Positions 10,319 through 20,839 of a stretch of DNA of 64,000 nucleotides are shown piece by piece (the first letter of the stretch is position 1; each line of letters begins with the position of its first letter). The notes under the pieces were generated by a model that was not told the DNA's origin, searched no databases, and was given only the letters and a program-made list of their open reading frames with translations. A program made the position numbers and the translations under genes. The stretch comes from Candidatus Fermentithermobacillaceae bacterium (GTDB lineage Bacteria; Bacillota; Sulfobacillia; Fermentithermobacillales; Fermentithermobacillaceae): NCBI GenBank assembly GCA_018052475.1, contig JAGPNG010000009.1, positions 1 through 64,000 on the forward strand. Reading direction: 5' to 3'.

Positions 10319-10324
10319 ATTATA
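10319..10324 (-). promoter_or_regulatory. Perfect TATAAT -10 box upstream of gap
   Basis: A consensus -10 box on the minus strand about 40 bases before the gap start codon. No good -35 hexamer is seen at 16-19 bases, so the promoter may be activated or be an extended type. It is the best candidate for expression of the gap-pgk-tpiA-gpmI-eno-secG-hppA run. Confidence 0.45.
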
Positions 10325-10400
10325 GCCTAAGTCACAGCCGCACCGGAAACCGTATCGTAAGGATACCGTGCGCCCTATGGCCACACCACAAACACGTTCT

Positions 10401-10928
10401 CTATCTGTACATAAAGAAACCCAGAGCCCCTGCCGAAATTAGAAGAACAATCGGATCTATGTTGAAAACCAAAATCCCAACAATAACTGCTGCAGAGATT
10501 ATGCCGGGGATAAGCCCTGTAATCGAGTTGGGCAACACTGAAAGAGCAGCAGACAGGATCAAAGCCACAACAACCGGCCTTATACCTGACAACATATATT
10601 TGACAAGCGGCACTTCTTTATACCTAAGAAAGAGCCTGCCCAAAACCATCATTATTATGAAAGAAGGAAGAACTACCCCGAAGGTCGCCGTCATGGAGCC
10701 AATTACCCCGGCAACCTTGAAACCTACGAAAGTGGCGGAATTGATGGCTATGGGACCGGGAGTGCCCTGGGATATGGCTATAACGTCGATGAACTCCTCC
10801 ATCGCCAGCCAACCCCGGTTGGTAACGACCTCCTCGGAAATCAAGGGAATCATAGCATAGCCTCCGCCGAAGGCAAAAGCACCCACTTTGAGGAACGAAA
10901 CAAACAGTTGAAGCAAAACATCCGCCAT
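10401..10928 (-). CDS. Chromate transporter family protein, half-size subunit
   Basis: A 175-aa polytopic protein matching one CHR domain. The N-terminal signature FLKVGAFAFGGGYAMIPLI and the following AISQGTPGPIAINSATFVGF are characteristic. Half-size CHR proteins usually work as pairs encoded by adjacent genes, and the next gene upstream is a second one. The transported ion is not certain: some members export chromate or take up sulfate, many are untested. Start is ATG with an AAGTGAG-type site. Confidence 0.85.
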   Translation of the reverse strand: MADVLLQLFVSFLKVGAFAFGGGYAMIPLISEEVVTNRGWLAMEEFIDVIAISQGTPGPIAINSATFVGFKVAGVIGSMTATFGVVLPSFIIMMVLGRLFLRYKEVPLVKYMLSGIRPVVVALILSAALSVLPNSITGLIPGIISAAVIVGILVFNIDPIVLLISAGALGFFMYR

Positions 10929-11023
10929 TAGTGACTCATCTCACTTCCTAGATATCTGCGATCTGCCACGCACTGTGGCATCCGACCTTATTTTACTTTT
11001 ACCTCAATTTGAAAACGCTGATG

Positions 11024-11671
11024 CTAGAGACGATTTTCGGTCGCGTTGGAACTCGCAGTGCTTCGAGAATGCTCGAAAGTTCCATATAACATACCGGAAA
11101 TTGCTGCCAAAAGCACAACAAAGATCGGATTGATATCCAGAAAAATAAGCAACCCCGAGCCTATTGCCGCAAATACGATGTCTCTAGCATTGCTTATGGA
11201 TTTTTTTCCTACCTGGTATACAGCGGAAATCAAAAGACCGAAAATGGCTGGCCTCATGCCTTTGAAGATTGCCTGAACTGCCGTGGACTCTTTCACTTTT
11301 AGGAAGAAATGAGCTATAACCAAGATAACCAGAAAAGACGGTAAGCTAGAACCCAAAGTAGCTACTACAGCCCCCGGAACCCCTCTCATTTTATTACCAC
11401 ACAAAACAGAGGTGTTAATAGCAATAGGACCCGGCCCGCTCTGAGCAATAGCCAATATATCCACGAACTCAGAGTCATCTAACCATCCCCGTCTGTCCAC
11501 GAGTTCCTTTTGAATCAAAGGTACCATGGCCCATCCTCCGCCAAAGGTAAATGCACCGATCTTAAAAAAGCTAATAAATATGCTCCATAGAGACATATCA
11601 GCGGGCGAATTGCGATCTTCCATGCCGTCTTTGGAGCTCTTTCCGTCACTGTTGTTAATGGTTTCTTTCAT
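11024..11671 (-). CDS. Chromate transporter family protein, second half-size subunit
   Basis: A CHR-domain protein with FFKIGAFTFGGGWAMVPLI and AIAQSGPGPIAINTSVLCG. It pairs with the gene at 10401-10928, which begins 95 bases further on; together they make the usual two-domain transporter. The start is unclear: ATG at 11671 gives 215 aa with a hydrophilic N-terminal tail, while the CHR domain itself begins near residue 25. The frame stays open to 11854, but no convincing ribosome site supports that extension. It lies just downstream of rpoD. Confidence 0.8.
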   Translation of the reverse strand: MKETINNSDGKSSKDGMEDRNSPADMSLWSIFISFFKIGAFTFGGGWAMVPLIQKELVDRRGWLDDSEFVDILAIAQSGPGPIAINTSVLCGNKMRGVPGAVVATLGSSLPSFLVILVIAHFFLKVKESTAVQAIFKGMRPAIFGLLISAVYQVGKKSISNARDIVFAAIGSGLLIFLDINPIFVVLLAAISGMLYGTFEHSRSTASSNATENRL

Positions 11672-11917
11672 ATTGAACGTGCCTAGAAGGCGCTTCCCTC
11701 CTTTCATACCTCCATTTGCCCGAACATAGCCGCAGTATTTGAGCGTCTTGTGCTCCGGACATACACAGCCCATTATATCACTAAACTCAGAAACCAAGCC
11801 CTTCATAACGCAGAAGACCCGAGGGATTAACCGCCCGGGCCACCATGTATACACATTGAATACCCAAACAAACTGCTGTTTTCACCAACACTCCACTGCC
11901 TTGCCCATCCTAACAAT

Positions 11918-13147
11918 CTAGGCGAGATAGTCTCTTAGTTTCTTGCTCCTTTGAGGATTTCTCAGTTTCCGCAAAGCCTTGGCTTCGATTTGCCTTATGC
12001 GTTCCCTTGTTACGCCAAACTCACGTCCTACTTCTTCAAGGGTACGCGGTCTTCCGTCGTCTAGACCAAAGCGGAGCCGCAAAACCCTTTGTTCGCGGTC
12101 ATTGAGACCCGACAGCACTTCCTCAATTTGCTCCTTAAGAAGCAGGTACGAAGCAGCCTCATCAGGGGCGAGCGCATCCACATCTTCAATGAAATCCCCT
12201 AGGTGGCTATCTTCTTCTTCACCGATAGGCGTTTCCAGCGAAACAGGCTCTTGGGCAATCTTTTGAATCTCACGCACCTTCTCAGGCGTGATCCCCATCT
12301 TTTCCGCGATTTCTTCTGCGGTGGGCTCTCGCCCTAGTTCCTGGACCAGTTCCCTGGAGGTCCTTACGAGTTTGTTGATGGTCTCTACCATATGAACAGG
12401 AATCCTTATGGTCCTGGCCTGGTCAGCTATGGCCCTGGTGATGGCTTGCCTTATCCACCATGTTGCATAGGTGCTAAGTTTGTAACCCTTCCTGTAGTCA
12501 AACTTCTCAACGGCTTTAATCAGGCCCATGTTGCCTTCCTGGATAAGGTCCAAAAACGCCATTCCGCGACCCACATATCTCTTGGCAATAGATACTACGA
12601 GACGCAGGTTTGACTCGATGAGGCGCTGCTTCGCTTCTCGATCCCCCATCTCCATGCGTTTTGCCAATTCTACCTCTTCTTCGGCAGTAAGGAGGGGAAC
12701 TCGACCGATTTCCTTCAAGTACATTCTGACCGGGTCATCTAAGGCCACTCCCTCCGGAACAGACAAATCGATATCTGCTCCATCTTCTTTGACTTCGGCC
12801 TCTTCGGCCTCATCTTCTTCATCCTCGTCTAGAACCTCATCTTCGACTTCTTCTTCTGTGTCCAAGACTGATTTTCGAACTCTCTCATGTCCCGATTCGT
12901 AGGCCTCACCAACAACCTCGGGTTCTTTTACCGACTGCGGATGAAAGGCACCAGATGCCGACTGCCTCTCGCTCAACACATCTATGCCAAGCTTACTGAA
13001 TTCACGATAGACCTGGTCAACTTGCTCTTCGCTCATCTCCAGGCCTTCCAATGCATCAGCGATTTCTTTATACGTCAAGAAGCCTTTACCTTGCCCCAGC
13101 GCAATTAGCTCCTTTATCGCATTCCTCTCTGCACTAAGGTTGTTCAA
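11918..13147 (-). CDS. rpoD: Primary RNA polymerase sigma factor (sigma-70/SigA)
   Basis: Housekeeping sigma factor, 409 aa. Region 1.1 is at the N-terminus, then a very acidic linker (about residues 95-125, many Glu and Asp). Region 1.2 is [16 protein letters not shown], region 2 contains [32 protein letters not shown], and region 4 ends with [28 protein letters not shown]. The TTG start overlaps the dnaG stop by 4 bases (TTGA) and has GGGAGGGAAG upstream. The dnaG-rpoD pair is standard in Firmicutes. Confidence 0.97.
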   Translation of the reverse strand: MNNLSAERNAIKELIALGQGKGFLTYKEIADALEGLEMSEEQVDQVYREFSKLGIDVLSERQSASGAFHPQSVKEPEVVGEAYESGHERVRKSVLDTEEEVEDEVLDEDEEDEAEEAEVKEDGADIDLSVPEGVALDDPVRMYLKEIGRVPLLTAEEEVELAKRMEMGDREAKQRLIESNLRLVVSIAKRYVGRGMAFLDLIQEGNMGLIKAVEKFDYRKGYKLSTYATWWIRQAITRAIADQARTIRIPVHMVETINKLVRTSRELVQELGREPTAEEIAEKMGITPEKVREIQKIAQEPVSLETPIGEEEDSHLGDFIEDVDALAPDEAASYLLLKEQIEEVLSGLNDREQRVLRLRFGLDDGRPRTLEEVGREFGVTRERIRQIEAKALRKLRNPQRSKKLRDYLA

Positions 13148-15003
13148 CCGTCTTCCCTCCCGGAGAAGCCACCAGGGAAAATATGGAAGTTCTCATCCCC
13201 TGTAGACTTCACCTGTCTAAGTAATTTCTGATACTCGTCCAGTATGGTGACCAATCGTGCCTGGTCTCTATCCTCTTCAGCCCTTCTCATTTCGTCTCTC
13301 AGTTCGGCCAAGCGGAATTCCTTTATTCTTCTTATACAATCCTTAAGCACTCGTTCCGGTTTATCGATCGGCCCAAATTCTGCGCAAATATGGGCAACCC
13401 AATTCGAAATCTCAGGACTTTCTGTCCACACAAGGAAATCATCACAGTTTGCAAACATCAGACGGCATCTTTCATCCGAAAAATCTTCACCGGTAAGGTG
13501 CATTTTTGCAACATTCACTAATTCAGGTTTTTCTACGAGGACCTTGATAATTCCTTCCTCTGCACGACGTCTTGCCAAATTTGCTTCTTCATTTTCTGCT
13601 GCGTTACTCATAGGGTTACGGTGTGACACATTCTCATCGCTAGATTTGGCTGCCGCCCTGCGCCTTTTTCTTTTATATGATTCTACGTCTTTATAGAGCG
13701 ACTCCTTCGCAACATCAAGATCCCGTGCTATTTCAGAAACATAGGCAGATATCTCAACTTCACTTTCGAGTTCAGCAAGCACTGGCACGATAACATCCTT
13801 AACCTTGAGTTTTCCCTCAATGGTAGTGATATCATTTGCTCTTACGGCTTCTTCGTATATGAACTTTACATCTGAAACTGCCCCTGTGATTAATTCCTCG
13901 AATTTAGAAGCACCATACTTAACCACGTATTCATCGGGATCTTTTGCACCTTCAAATACCGCCACCCTGCTTCTACCACCCGCTTCTCGAAAAACGTCTA
14001 TGCATCGTCTGACTGCTTTCTTTCCAGCTTCATCCTGGTCAAAAGCCAAGATCACATCGTCACACAAAAGCAAAAGCGATCTTGCCTGCTGAGCTGAAAA
14101 TGCGGTCCCCATCCCCGCTACCGCGTAGTCAATGCCATTTTGAAAAGCACTGATCACGTCCATGTAACCTTCCATCACACATACTCTTCCCCTGTTGCGA
14201 ATTCCTGCTTTTGCCAAATTGAGGGCATACAATTCCTTTCCCTTGTGGAATAAAGGTGTATCCGGCGAATTCAGGTACTTGGGTTCATCATTTCCTATGG
14301 CCCGACCCGCAAACCCGATGAGTTCGCCTACAGAATTCCAAATGGGAAACATGATCCGCCCTCGGAACCGGTCGTACATGTTACTCAGACGTGATTCTGC
14401 TCCCGACTGTTCTCTACGAGTAGGCTCTTTTTCCACACACAAACCGGACTTTACCAATGAATCGGGAGATATTTTGGCTCTGGCGCTCTGTCCCGTAATA
14501 AAATCCCACTGGGCAGGTGCATAGCCTAGTTCGAAAAGGTCCATAGTGTCTCTGACTATGCCACGGTTCTCAAGATACTTGAGGGCACGTGATCCTTGCC
14601 TAGAATAAAGCATCTCCCTGTACTTTGCATGGGCAAAGGAAAGTGCATCGCGCAGACCGTCTAATTCTGCCTTCTTTTTCTTTTCTGCAAAACTCAGAGC
14701 AGGCTCGGGAAGTTTTACCCCTGCCAATGCTGCCAACTTTTCGACTGCCTCCGGGAAACCCATGTTCTCCATCTTCATAAGAAAAGTAAATATGTTCCCA
14801 CCTGCACCACACCCGAAGCAATAGAAAAACTGCTTCTCGGGATCAACCGTAAAAGAAGGCGTCTTTTCCTGGTGAAACGGGCACAATCCAACGTAGTTCT
14901 TGCCAGTCTTGCGCAATTTTACATATTCGGACACCACGGAAACTATGTCTGTCCTGGCCCGTATTTCATCGATTATTTCCTGGCTATAGTATCTTGCAGA
15001 CAC
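13144..15003 (-). CDS. dnaG: DNA primase
   Basis: Makes RNA primers for replication. The zinc ribbon has C41, H44, C62 and C65, followed by the primase core ([20 protein letters not shown]) and the TOPRIM segment with [11 protein letters not shown] and [12 protein letters not shown]. The C-terminal helicase-interaction part is weakly conserved. I place the start at GTG 15003, which has GGGGGTCAAA directly upstream and yields [20 protein letters not shown] at 15018 would overlap that site. Translationally coupled to rpoD. Confidence 0.95.
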   Translation of the reverse strand: MSARYYSQEIIDEIRARTDIVSVVSEYVKLRKTGKNYVGLCPFHQEKTPSFTVDPEKQFFYCFGCGAGGNIFTFLMKMENMGFPEAVEKLAALAGVKLPEPALSFAEKKKKAELDGLRDALSFAHAKYREMLYSRQGSRALKYLENRGIVRDTMDLFELGYAPAQWDFITGQSARAKISPDSLVKSGLCVEKEPTRREQSGAESRLSNMYDRFRGRIMFPIWNSVGELIGFAGRAIGNDEPKYLNSPDTPLFHKGKELYALNLAKAGIRNRGRVCVMEGYMDVISAFQNGIDYAVAGMGTAFSAQQARSLLLLCDDVILAFDQDEAGKKAVRRCIDVFREAGGRSRVAVFEGAKDPDEYVVKYGASKFEELITGAVSDVKFIYEEAVRANDITTIEGKLKVKDVIVPVLAELESEVEISAYVSEIARDLDVAKESLYKDVESYKRKRRRAAAKSSDENVSHRNPMSNAAENEEANLARRRAEEGIIKVLVEKPELVNVAKMHLTGEDFSDERCRLMFANCDDFLVWTESPEISNWVAHICAEFGPIDKPERVLKDCIRRIKEFRLAELRDEMRRAEEDRDQARLVTILDEYQKLLRQVKSTGDENFHIFPGGFSGREDG

Positions 15004-15426
15004 TTTGACCCCCATCATTTCTTTTGATATTGCCCAAAACCATATAACTTATATATCATTCGATAACTGTAGAAAAACTCCTTCATGTGTGTGCAACTAT
15101 TTTTTCGATCTCAGCATAATTTACATTGGAGTACCAATCTCAAAGCACATTAATTTGGCAACGACAGCGCATTCTTCTTTTCCATTATTAACTACTACGC
15201 GAGTGAAGATATAACCTGCCTATGTGTTGCGTTCGGATGAAGAAATGATGAGCCAAAATGAGACCCCGCCTATTACTACTACGAATGTCTGATGCAAAGG
15301 TTCGAAGAGCGCAAATCACCACCTAAAGAACAGGGTTATTCCCTCATGTGAGAGAATACTCCCAGAATAGGGCACACGACTGAATGATATATAAACGTGC
15401 ATCTCAATTACAAGGGGGAACATCCA
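15004..15426. other. Divergent intergenic region, no gene seen
   Basis: 423 bases between dnaG (minus) and the S9 peptidase gene (plus). It is AT-rich near dnaG. I find no open frame with a ribosome site, no clear hairpin terminator and no promoter that I would defend. It should hold the promoters of both neighbours. Confidence 0.5.
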
Positions 15427-17601
15427 ATGACCATTTCAAAGCATAAAAGACCTCTAGAGCCCGAAGACATTTCCAACTTGGTGTGCTACGGCGATCCGCA
15501 AGTCTCGCCTGACGGCAAATTCCTGGCATATGTCCGACAATCAATCAAGGAGAACGAGTACGTAACAAACATACATCTTGTTGAGGTCGTTACCGGAAGA
15601 AACATTCAACTTACAAATTCGGGCAAGGACCGTTCCCCTAGGTGGTCTCCGGACGGCAGCAAGATCGCCTTTGTATCCGATCGTTCTTCTCGAAGCCAAA
15701 TCTGGTTGATAGGTCTAAACGGGGGCGAAGCAATTTGCGCTAAGACCAAAGAGAAGGTCCAGAGCGAGCCTGTTTGGTCAGGAGATGGTAATCGCTTATT
15801 CTATCTAGCGGGAGCTTTTGCTAAACCTCCCGATTGGGTGCCTTACCCGGGCTGCCCGGAAGAAGATAGGGAACGCGCCATAAAACAGGCAAAAGCCAAG
15901 CTAGGTGTCGATGAACCTCACAGCGAAACCGTTCATAAGGAAGGCGAAACCGACATAAGAGTCATAACGCGCCTATCGTACAGGATGGATGGGGTAGGAT
16001 ACTACGGTGACACGAGAACCCATATCTTCTACATAGACATTGACGACGATGTAGACTTTGCCAAAGAACTGGTAAGCCATCAAGTAACCTCCGGTGATTT
16101 CGACTACGGATTGCCTTGTCTTTCGCCTGACGGCGCTTATCTTGTAACATCTGCCTTGTGTAGAGATGATTCTGACTACCACACCAAATCGGATTTGTGG
16201 CTTGTGCACATATCGAAGAAGGAAAAATACCTCCTGTATGACTCATTAGGACCCGCTCGTCAACCTAAGTGGTCCGAAGACGGAAAACGCATAGCGTTTT
16301 TGGGCAACAACAATGCAAGCGGTGTTTCTACAAAAACCGACTTGTATATTCTACCCTTCGACAACTTTCGAGAGTCTCTAGAAGGCGGCGCAACGCCAGA
16401 ACCTCTTGACGAAAAAAACGCAATTAACGTAACGGCAGGGACCGATCTAGAGGCAGGAAGCCTAATTTCATCTGATACGACCTATGGCTATGGAAGCCCG
16501 CTTTCATGGGATGGCGATAATCTGTACTTCTCAGCCCTACATCGTGGAACCCCCTACATTTTTTGTGTAAACCCACAAACCAAACCTTTGAATGCCGTAG
16601 AGGTATGCCCCGTCGCCGGCTCACCCGATAGATCCATATCTGCATTTGACGTAAAAGACGGTGTCCTTGCTCTGCGCTGGTCAACTCCCGAAGAACCGGA
16701 AAACCTGTTCTTGGCGGATGTGAAACTCGGTAGAGATGGCAACTATATCGTTTCTAAGGGAAAAAAAGTCACTTTCGATAACGACGAGTTCATATCCAAC
16801 ATCTCACTGGGCTGCTGCGATAGATTTCAGTATCGTGCTCAAGACGGACAAGAACTAGACGGTTGGCTTATTCATCCATCTGATGAGCTGTCTTCACGTG
16901 CTTCTTGCGACAAGCCAGCGTATCCTATGCTTACCCTTATCCACGGAGGGCCACATGGAGCATATGGTTCTGCGTTCATGTTAAGAGCCCAAATGTTCGC
17001 AGGCCGCGGGTATTACGTGTGTTATTTCAACCCAAGAGGCAGTTCCTCTTACGGTCAAGAATTTGCCGCATGCATAGACGGCGATTGGGGCAACAAAGAC
17101 TATTCAGACATAATGGACGGCGTAAGAACTATACTGAACAGTCACCCAATCGACAAAGATAACGTGTTCGTACACGGCTGGTCATACGGCGGTTACATGA
17201 CTACATGGATCATCACCCAAACCAATCTCTTCAAGGCAGCATGTGCCGGAGCTCCTGTATGCAATCTTTATACAGACTATGGCTGTACCGACATTATATG
17301 GGCCGATGAACGCGAATACGGAGGGAAACCATGGGAAGCTAGGGACCTATACCTTGATAGATCCCCAATCAGTCATGTAGAAAACGTTCAAACTCCAATC
17401 CTTTTGGTGCACGGAGAAAATGATTATAGGTGCAGAATCACTCATTCAGAAGAATTCTACCAATCTCTTAAGCGCCTGGGAAAAACAGCAGTATTCATAA
17501 GATACCCTGGTGAATACCATGGTTTCAAGAAACCGCTCCATAGAGTCGATTTGAACAAAAGGATTCTAGCTTGGTTTGAGCACTATCAGAAACAATATTA
17601 G
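15427..17601 (+). CDS. S9-family peptidase (acylaminoacyl-peptidase type)
   Basis: A serine peptidase of 724 aa that cleaves short peptides. The N-terminal two thirds form a beta-propeller of WD/PD40-like repeats (VSPDGKFLAYVR, WSPDGSKIAFVSD, WSGDGNRLFYL, WSEDGKRIAFL). The C-terminal alpha/beta-hydrolase has HGGPHG, the nucleophile in GWSYGGYM (about Ser586), Asp in HGENDYRC and His in GEYHGF. No signal peptide is seen, so it is probably cytoplasmic. AAGGGGGA precedes the ATG at 15427; an in-frame ATG ten codons upstream is unsupported. Monocistronic, plus strand, in a minus-strand block. Confidence 0.93.
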   Translation: MTISKHKRPLEPEDISNLVCYGDPQVSPDGKFLAYVRQSIKENEYVTNIHLVEVVTGRNIQLTNSGKDRSPRWSPDGSKIAFVSDRSSRSQIWLIGLNGGEAICAKTKEKVQSEPVWSGDGNRLFYLAGAFAKPPDWVPYPGCPEEDRERAIKQAKAKLGVDEPHSETVHKEGETDIRVITRLSYRMDGVGYYGDTRTHIFYIDIDDDVDFAKELVSHQVTSGDFDYGLPCLSPDGAYLVTSALCRDDSDYHTKSDLWLVHISKKEKYLLYDSLGPARQPKWSEDGKRIAFLGNNNASGVSTKTDLYILPFDNFRESLEGGATPEPLDEKNAINVTAGTDLEAGSLISSDTTYGYGSPLSWDGDNLYFSALHRGTPYIFCVNPQTKPLNAVEVCPVAGSPDRSISAFDVKDGVLALRWSTPEEPENLFLADVKLGRDGNYIVSKGKKVTFDNDEFISNISLGCCDRFQYRAQDGQELDGWLIHPSDELSSRASCDKPAYPMLTLIHGGPHGAYGSAFMLRAQMFAGRGYYVCYFNPRGSSSYGQEFAACIDGDWGNKDYSDIMDGVRTILNSHPIDKDNVFVHGWSYGGYMTTWIITQTNLFKAACAGAPVCNLYTDYGCTDIIWADEREYGGKPWEARDLYLDRSPISHVENVQTPILLVHGENDYRCRITHSEEFYQSLKRLGKTAVFIRYPGEYHGFKKPLHRVDLNKRILAWFEHYQKQY

Positions 17602-17646
17602 GCGCCCGGACGGTTATGTGGTTGGCGCTTGCCAAGACATAGGGCG

Positions 17647-18045
17647 CTACGGCAAATTCGCTTCTCTATGTATTTCGTGGAGCAGCCATATATAGCCAAA
17701 GCAATCTTTGAACATAGCATTCGACATACCGTGATCGGGAAGATAAGTGATTGCTTGGATCTGGGTACAGCCGGAATCTATAGCTCTTGAGAAGGTTTCT
17801 TCGATGTTGGAGACAAAAACATTGAACCAGATGCTATTCGGATGGTCAGGATCGGGCGCTTTCAATCCATAATCAGCATTTTCATCCAACATGTGAAAGC
17901 GTACCCCGTACAGAGTAAAAACCACTTCGTTCTGTCCCTTGGGGTAATCTCCGACTTCAACCGGTTCAACATCAAATATCCTCTTATACAGCTCCAGAGC
18001 TGACAGACTATCCTCGCAAACCATGTCAATTTCTACACCATTCAC
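17647..18045 (-). CDS. VOC-superfamily (glyoxalase/PhnB-like) protein
   Basis: A 132-aa protein with the paired beta-alpha-beta-beta-beta pattern of the vicinal oxygen chelate fold. ALELYKRIFD near the start and AMFKDCFGYIWLLHE near the end resemble PhnB/glyoxalase-like proteins. Enzyme activity and substrate cannot be told. GTG start with AGGAGG 8 bases upstream. It converges on the S9 peptidase gene with a 45-base gap and lies downstream of the ppdK operon. Confidence 0.75.
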   Translation of the reverse strand: MNGVEIDMVCEDSLSALELYKRIFDVEPVEVGDYPKGQNEVVFTLYGVRFHMLDENADYGLKAPDPDHPNSIWFNVFVSNIEETFSRAIDSGCTQIQAITYLPDHGMSNAMFKDCFGYIWLLHEIHREANLP

Positions 18046-18190
18046 TTTGTGCTCCTCCTATCGTCGGGAAATGTCGCTGGTCACCCGGACACAGAAACAC
18101 CGGACTAGCAATAAGAAGGTACCGCTTTTTTCAACTCGGGCAAAGAAGCATCGCAAAAAGCAGTACCTCCTCAACCTTTCCTAGCTCAGC

Positions 18191-20839
18191 CTAATATCTA
18201 TTACGAATAGCTGCATGAGCGGCGGCAAGCCTCGCTACAGGCACACGATAAGGTGAACAAGACACATAATCTAGCCCTACCAAGTGGAAAAACTCTATAG
18301 AAGAAGGCTCTCCTCCGTGCTCTCCACATATCCCTACTACTAGATCGGGTCTCGCGGTTCTGCCCAAGTCAACGCCGGTTTTCACCAAGTGTCCTACACC
18401 CTTCCTATCCAGCACAGCAAAAGGGTTTTCGGGAAGTATCTTGTCGGCAAGGTACTTATGCAGGAACTTAGCTTCCGCATCATCTCGTGAGAATCCAAAA
18501 GTCGTCTGCGTCAGATCGTTTGTCCCAAAAGAGAAAAACTTGGCATGCCTGGCGATTTCATCCGCGGTTAACGCAGCGCGTGGAATCTCTATCATGGTCC
18601 CGACTACAACTTCAAAGTCCACACCCTGCTCCTTCTTCACAGTGTCTGCGACTCGCTCGACCATGGCACTTAGAATATCGAGTTCTCTAGCTTCACCTAC
18701 GAGAGGTATCATGACTTCGGGCCGCACATCGTCGATTCCTTCTTTGATAAGACGTGCCGTCGCCTGATATATCGCCCTTACCTGCATCTCATAGATCTCC
18801 GGAAATACTATCCCTACCCTGCATCCTCTCATGCCGAGCATAGGGTTCATTTCTTGATGGGACCTGACTTTTCTGAGCAGTTGTTCAGTTTCTGCTATCT
18901 CCGAAGGAGAACCGCCCTTTACCTTCAACTCAGTCACAGTCCTCACCAAATCTTCTACATTAGGCAGGAACTCATGCAAAGGCGGATCCAGGAGTCGAAT
19001 GGTCACAGGATATCCGCGCATGGCTTTCAAAATAGCGTAGAAATCGTTTTCTTGCATCGGGAGGAGCTCATCTAGTGCCTCTCTCCGATCTTCTTCGCTA
19101 TCTGCCAAGATCATTTTTTGAACAACGGGCAGCCTGTCGTGGCCCATGAACATGTGCTCTGTGCGACACAAACCTATACCTTCGGCTCCGAACTCTCGTG
19201 CCCGCATAGCGTCTTCCGGGGTGTCTGCATTGGCTTCTACTCCTAGCTCACGCATTTCGTCCGCCCAGCTCAAGACCTCTTTGAAGGTCTCTCCCATCAC
19301 GGGCTCAACCAAAGGCACCTCTCCCAGGTACACTGCCCCGCCGCCGCCATCTATAGAGATGATATCCCCTTCTTCTAACACGAAGTCACCTATATACGCC
19401 CTGTTTTCTTCAAGGTCAATCTTGAGGGCTTCGCAACCTACTATGGCAGGCTTACCCATTCCTCGAGCTACAATTGCCGCATGACAGGTCATCCCGCCCC
19501 TTGATGTCAAGATGCCCTGCGCATGAACAATGCCGGGCATATCTTCTGGGGTAGTTTCGGGTCTGACAAGTATTATCTTCTCGCCTTTTTCTCCGAGAGA
19601 CTCAGCTACCCTCGTGTTGAAGACAACTTTGCCGGTAGCGGCTCCCGGTGATGCCGGTAGCCCTCTTGCCAAAACCTCTGATTGAATATTCGGGTCAATG
19701 CCCCTGTGAAGGAGTCTCGCAATCTCCTCGGGCTTGATCCTAAGTATGGCCTCTTCCTTGAGAATCTTGCCTTCTTTGACCATGGATCTAGCTATCTCCA
19801 AAGAAGCTTGGGCAGTCCTTTTGCCGGATCGGGTTTGAAGTATGTAGAGTTTCTTGCGTTCTATGGTAAATTCAATGTCCTGCATATCCCTATAATGGTT
19901 TTCAAGAATTCTAGCTACTCTTTTCAGCTGCTCGTACATCCCCGGCAGATCTTCATCGATTTGAGATATGGGCTTAGGAGTCCTGAGGCCCGCTACAACA
20001 TCTTCTCCCTGGGCGTTCACCAGATACTCTCCGTAAAGCGAATTCTCTCCGGTTGAAGGATTGCGCGTAAACATGACCCCGGTTGCAGAATCATTGCCCA
20101 TGTTTCCAAACACCATGGCTTGAATATTCACCGCAGTGCCTAAATTATCTGGAATCTTGTTCACTTTCCTATATATAATTGCCCGCTCGTTATTCCATGA
20201 TCTAAAGACCGCCGATATAGACATGAACAACTGCTCGTAGGGGTCTTCGGGGAACTTCACGCCTTTTCTTTCATATATGATTTGCTTGTAAGTCTCAACA
20301 AGCGATTTGAGCCCTTGGGCGGAAACATCTTGATCCTGTGTAACACCTTCTTGGGTCTTTACATCCGAGAAAGCATTTTCAAACTCATCGTGGGCAATAT
20401 CCAAGACCACATTCCCGAACATTTGAATGAACCTTCGATAACAGTCATAGGCAAATCGAAGATCTCCTGTTGCCTCGCAAAGACCCATAACGCTTTTGTC
20501 ATTGAGCCCTAAGTTCAATATGGTATCCATCATGCCGGGCATGCTAATCGGTGCGCCCGACCGCACGGAAACCAAGAGAGGGTTATGTTCGCCCCCGAAA
20601 GACTTCCCCATTTCCGCTTCCAGATCTTTCATGTGACGCACTACATCCTCTTTCAGATACTCGGGCAATTCTTTTCCGGATGTGTAGTAAATCTTGCAGG
20701 CTTCAGTCGTTATCGTAAAGCCGGGAGGCACAGGAAGCCCTATGCGAGTCATTTCAGCAAGTCCGGCCCCTTTTCCTCCCAAAAGGTGCCGTTTCTCTTC
20801 CCCGCCCTCCCTAAACCAATACACCAGATTATTAGCCAC
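18191..20839 (-). CDS. ppdK: Pyruvate, phosphate dikinase
   Basis: Interconverts PEP, AMP and PPi with pyruvate, ATP and Pi. 882 aa, full length. The N-terminal ATP-grasp domain contains GGKGAGLAEM and SVRSGAPISMPGMMDT. The phosphohistidine domain has the motif GGMTCHAAIVARGMGKPA with the Thr-Cys-His site targeted by the regulator. The C-terminal PEP barrel has GLCRTEHMF, SFGTNDLTQ and the catalytic Cys in GICGEHGGEP. The GTG start, with GAGGAGG upstream, overlaps the end of ppsR by 8 bases. With the membrane pyrophosphatase it suggests a PPi-linked energy economy. Confidence 0.97.
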   Translation of the reverse strand: MANNLVYWFREGGEEKRHLLGGKGAGLAEMTRIGLPVPPGFTITTEACKIYYTSGKELPEYLKEDVVRHMKDLEAEMGKSFGGEHNPLLVSVRSGAPISMPGMMDTILNLGLNDKSVMGLCEATGDLRFAYDCYRRFIQMFGNVVLDIAHDEFENAFSDVKTQEGVTQDQDVSAQGLKSLVETYKQIIYERKGVKFPEDPYEQLFMSISAVFRSWNNERAIIYRKVNKIPDNLGTAVNIQAMVFGNMGNDSATGVMFTRNPSTGENSLYGEYLVNAQGEDVVAGLRTPKPISQIDEDLPGMYEQLKRVARILENHYRDMQDIEFTIERKKLYILQTRSGKRTAQASLEIARSMVKEGKILKEEAILRIKPEEIARLLHRGIDPNIQSEVLARGLPASPGAATGKVVFNTRVAESLGEKGEKIILVRPETTPEDMPGIVHAQGILTSRGGMTCHAAIVARGMGKPAIVGCEALKIDLEENRAYIGDFVLEEGDIISIDGGGGAVYLGEVPLVEPVMGETFKEVLSWADEMRELGVEANADTPEDAMRAREFGAEGIGLCRTEHMFMGHDRLPVVQKMILADSEEDRREALDELLPMQENDFYAILKAMRGYPVTIRLLDPPLHEFLPNVEDLVRTVTELKVKGGSPSEIAETEQLLRKVRSHQEMNPMLGMRGCRVGIVFPEIYEMQVRAIYQATARLIKEGIDDVRPEVMIPLVGEARELDILSAMVERVADTVKKEQGVDFEVVVGTMIEIPRAALTADEIARHAKFFSFGTNDLTQTTFGFSRDDAEAKFLHKYLADKILPENPFAVLDRKGVGHLVKTGVDLGRTARPDLVVGICGEHGGEPSSIEFFHLVGLDYVSCSPYRVPVARLAAAHAAIRNRY

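Noticed and set aside
15005-15214. 69-residue plus-strand frame upstream of the S9 gene
   Set aside because: Antisense to the dnaG leader, no ribosome site, low-complexity composition.
18119-18171. Hairpin GGTACCGCTTTTTT...AAAAAGCAGTACC between the VOC and ppdK genes as a terminator
   Set aside because: The arms pair imperfectly across a long loop and no T tract follows on the minus strand, so I did not list it as a feature.
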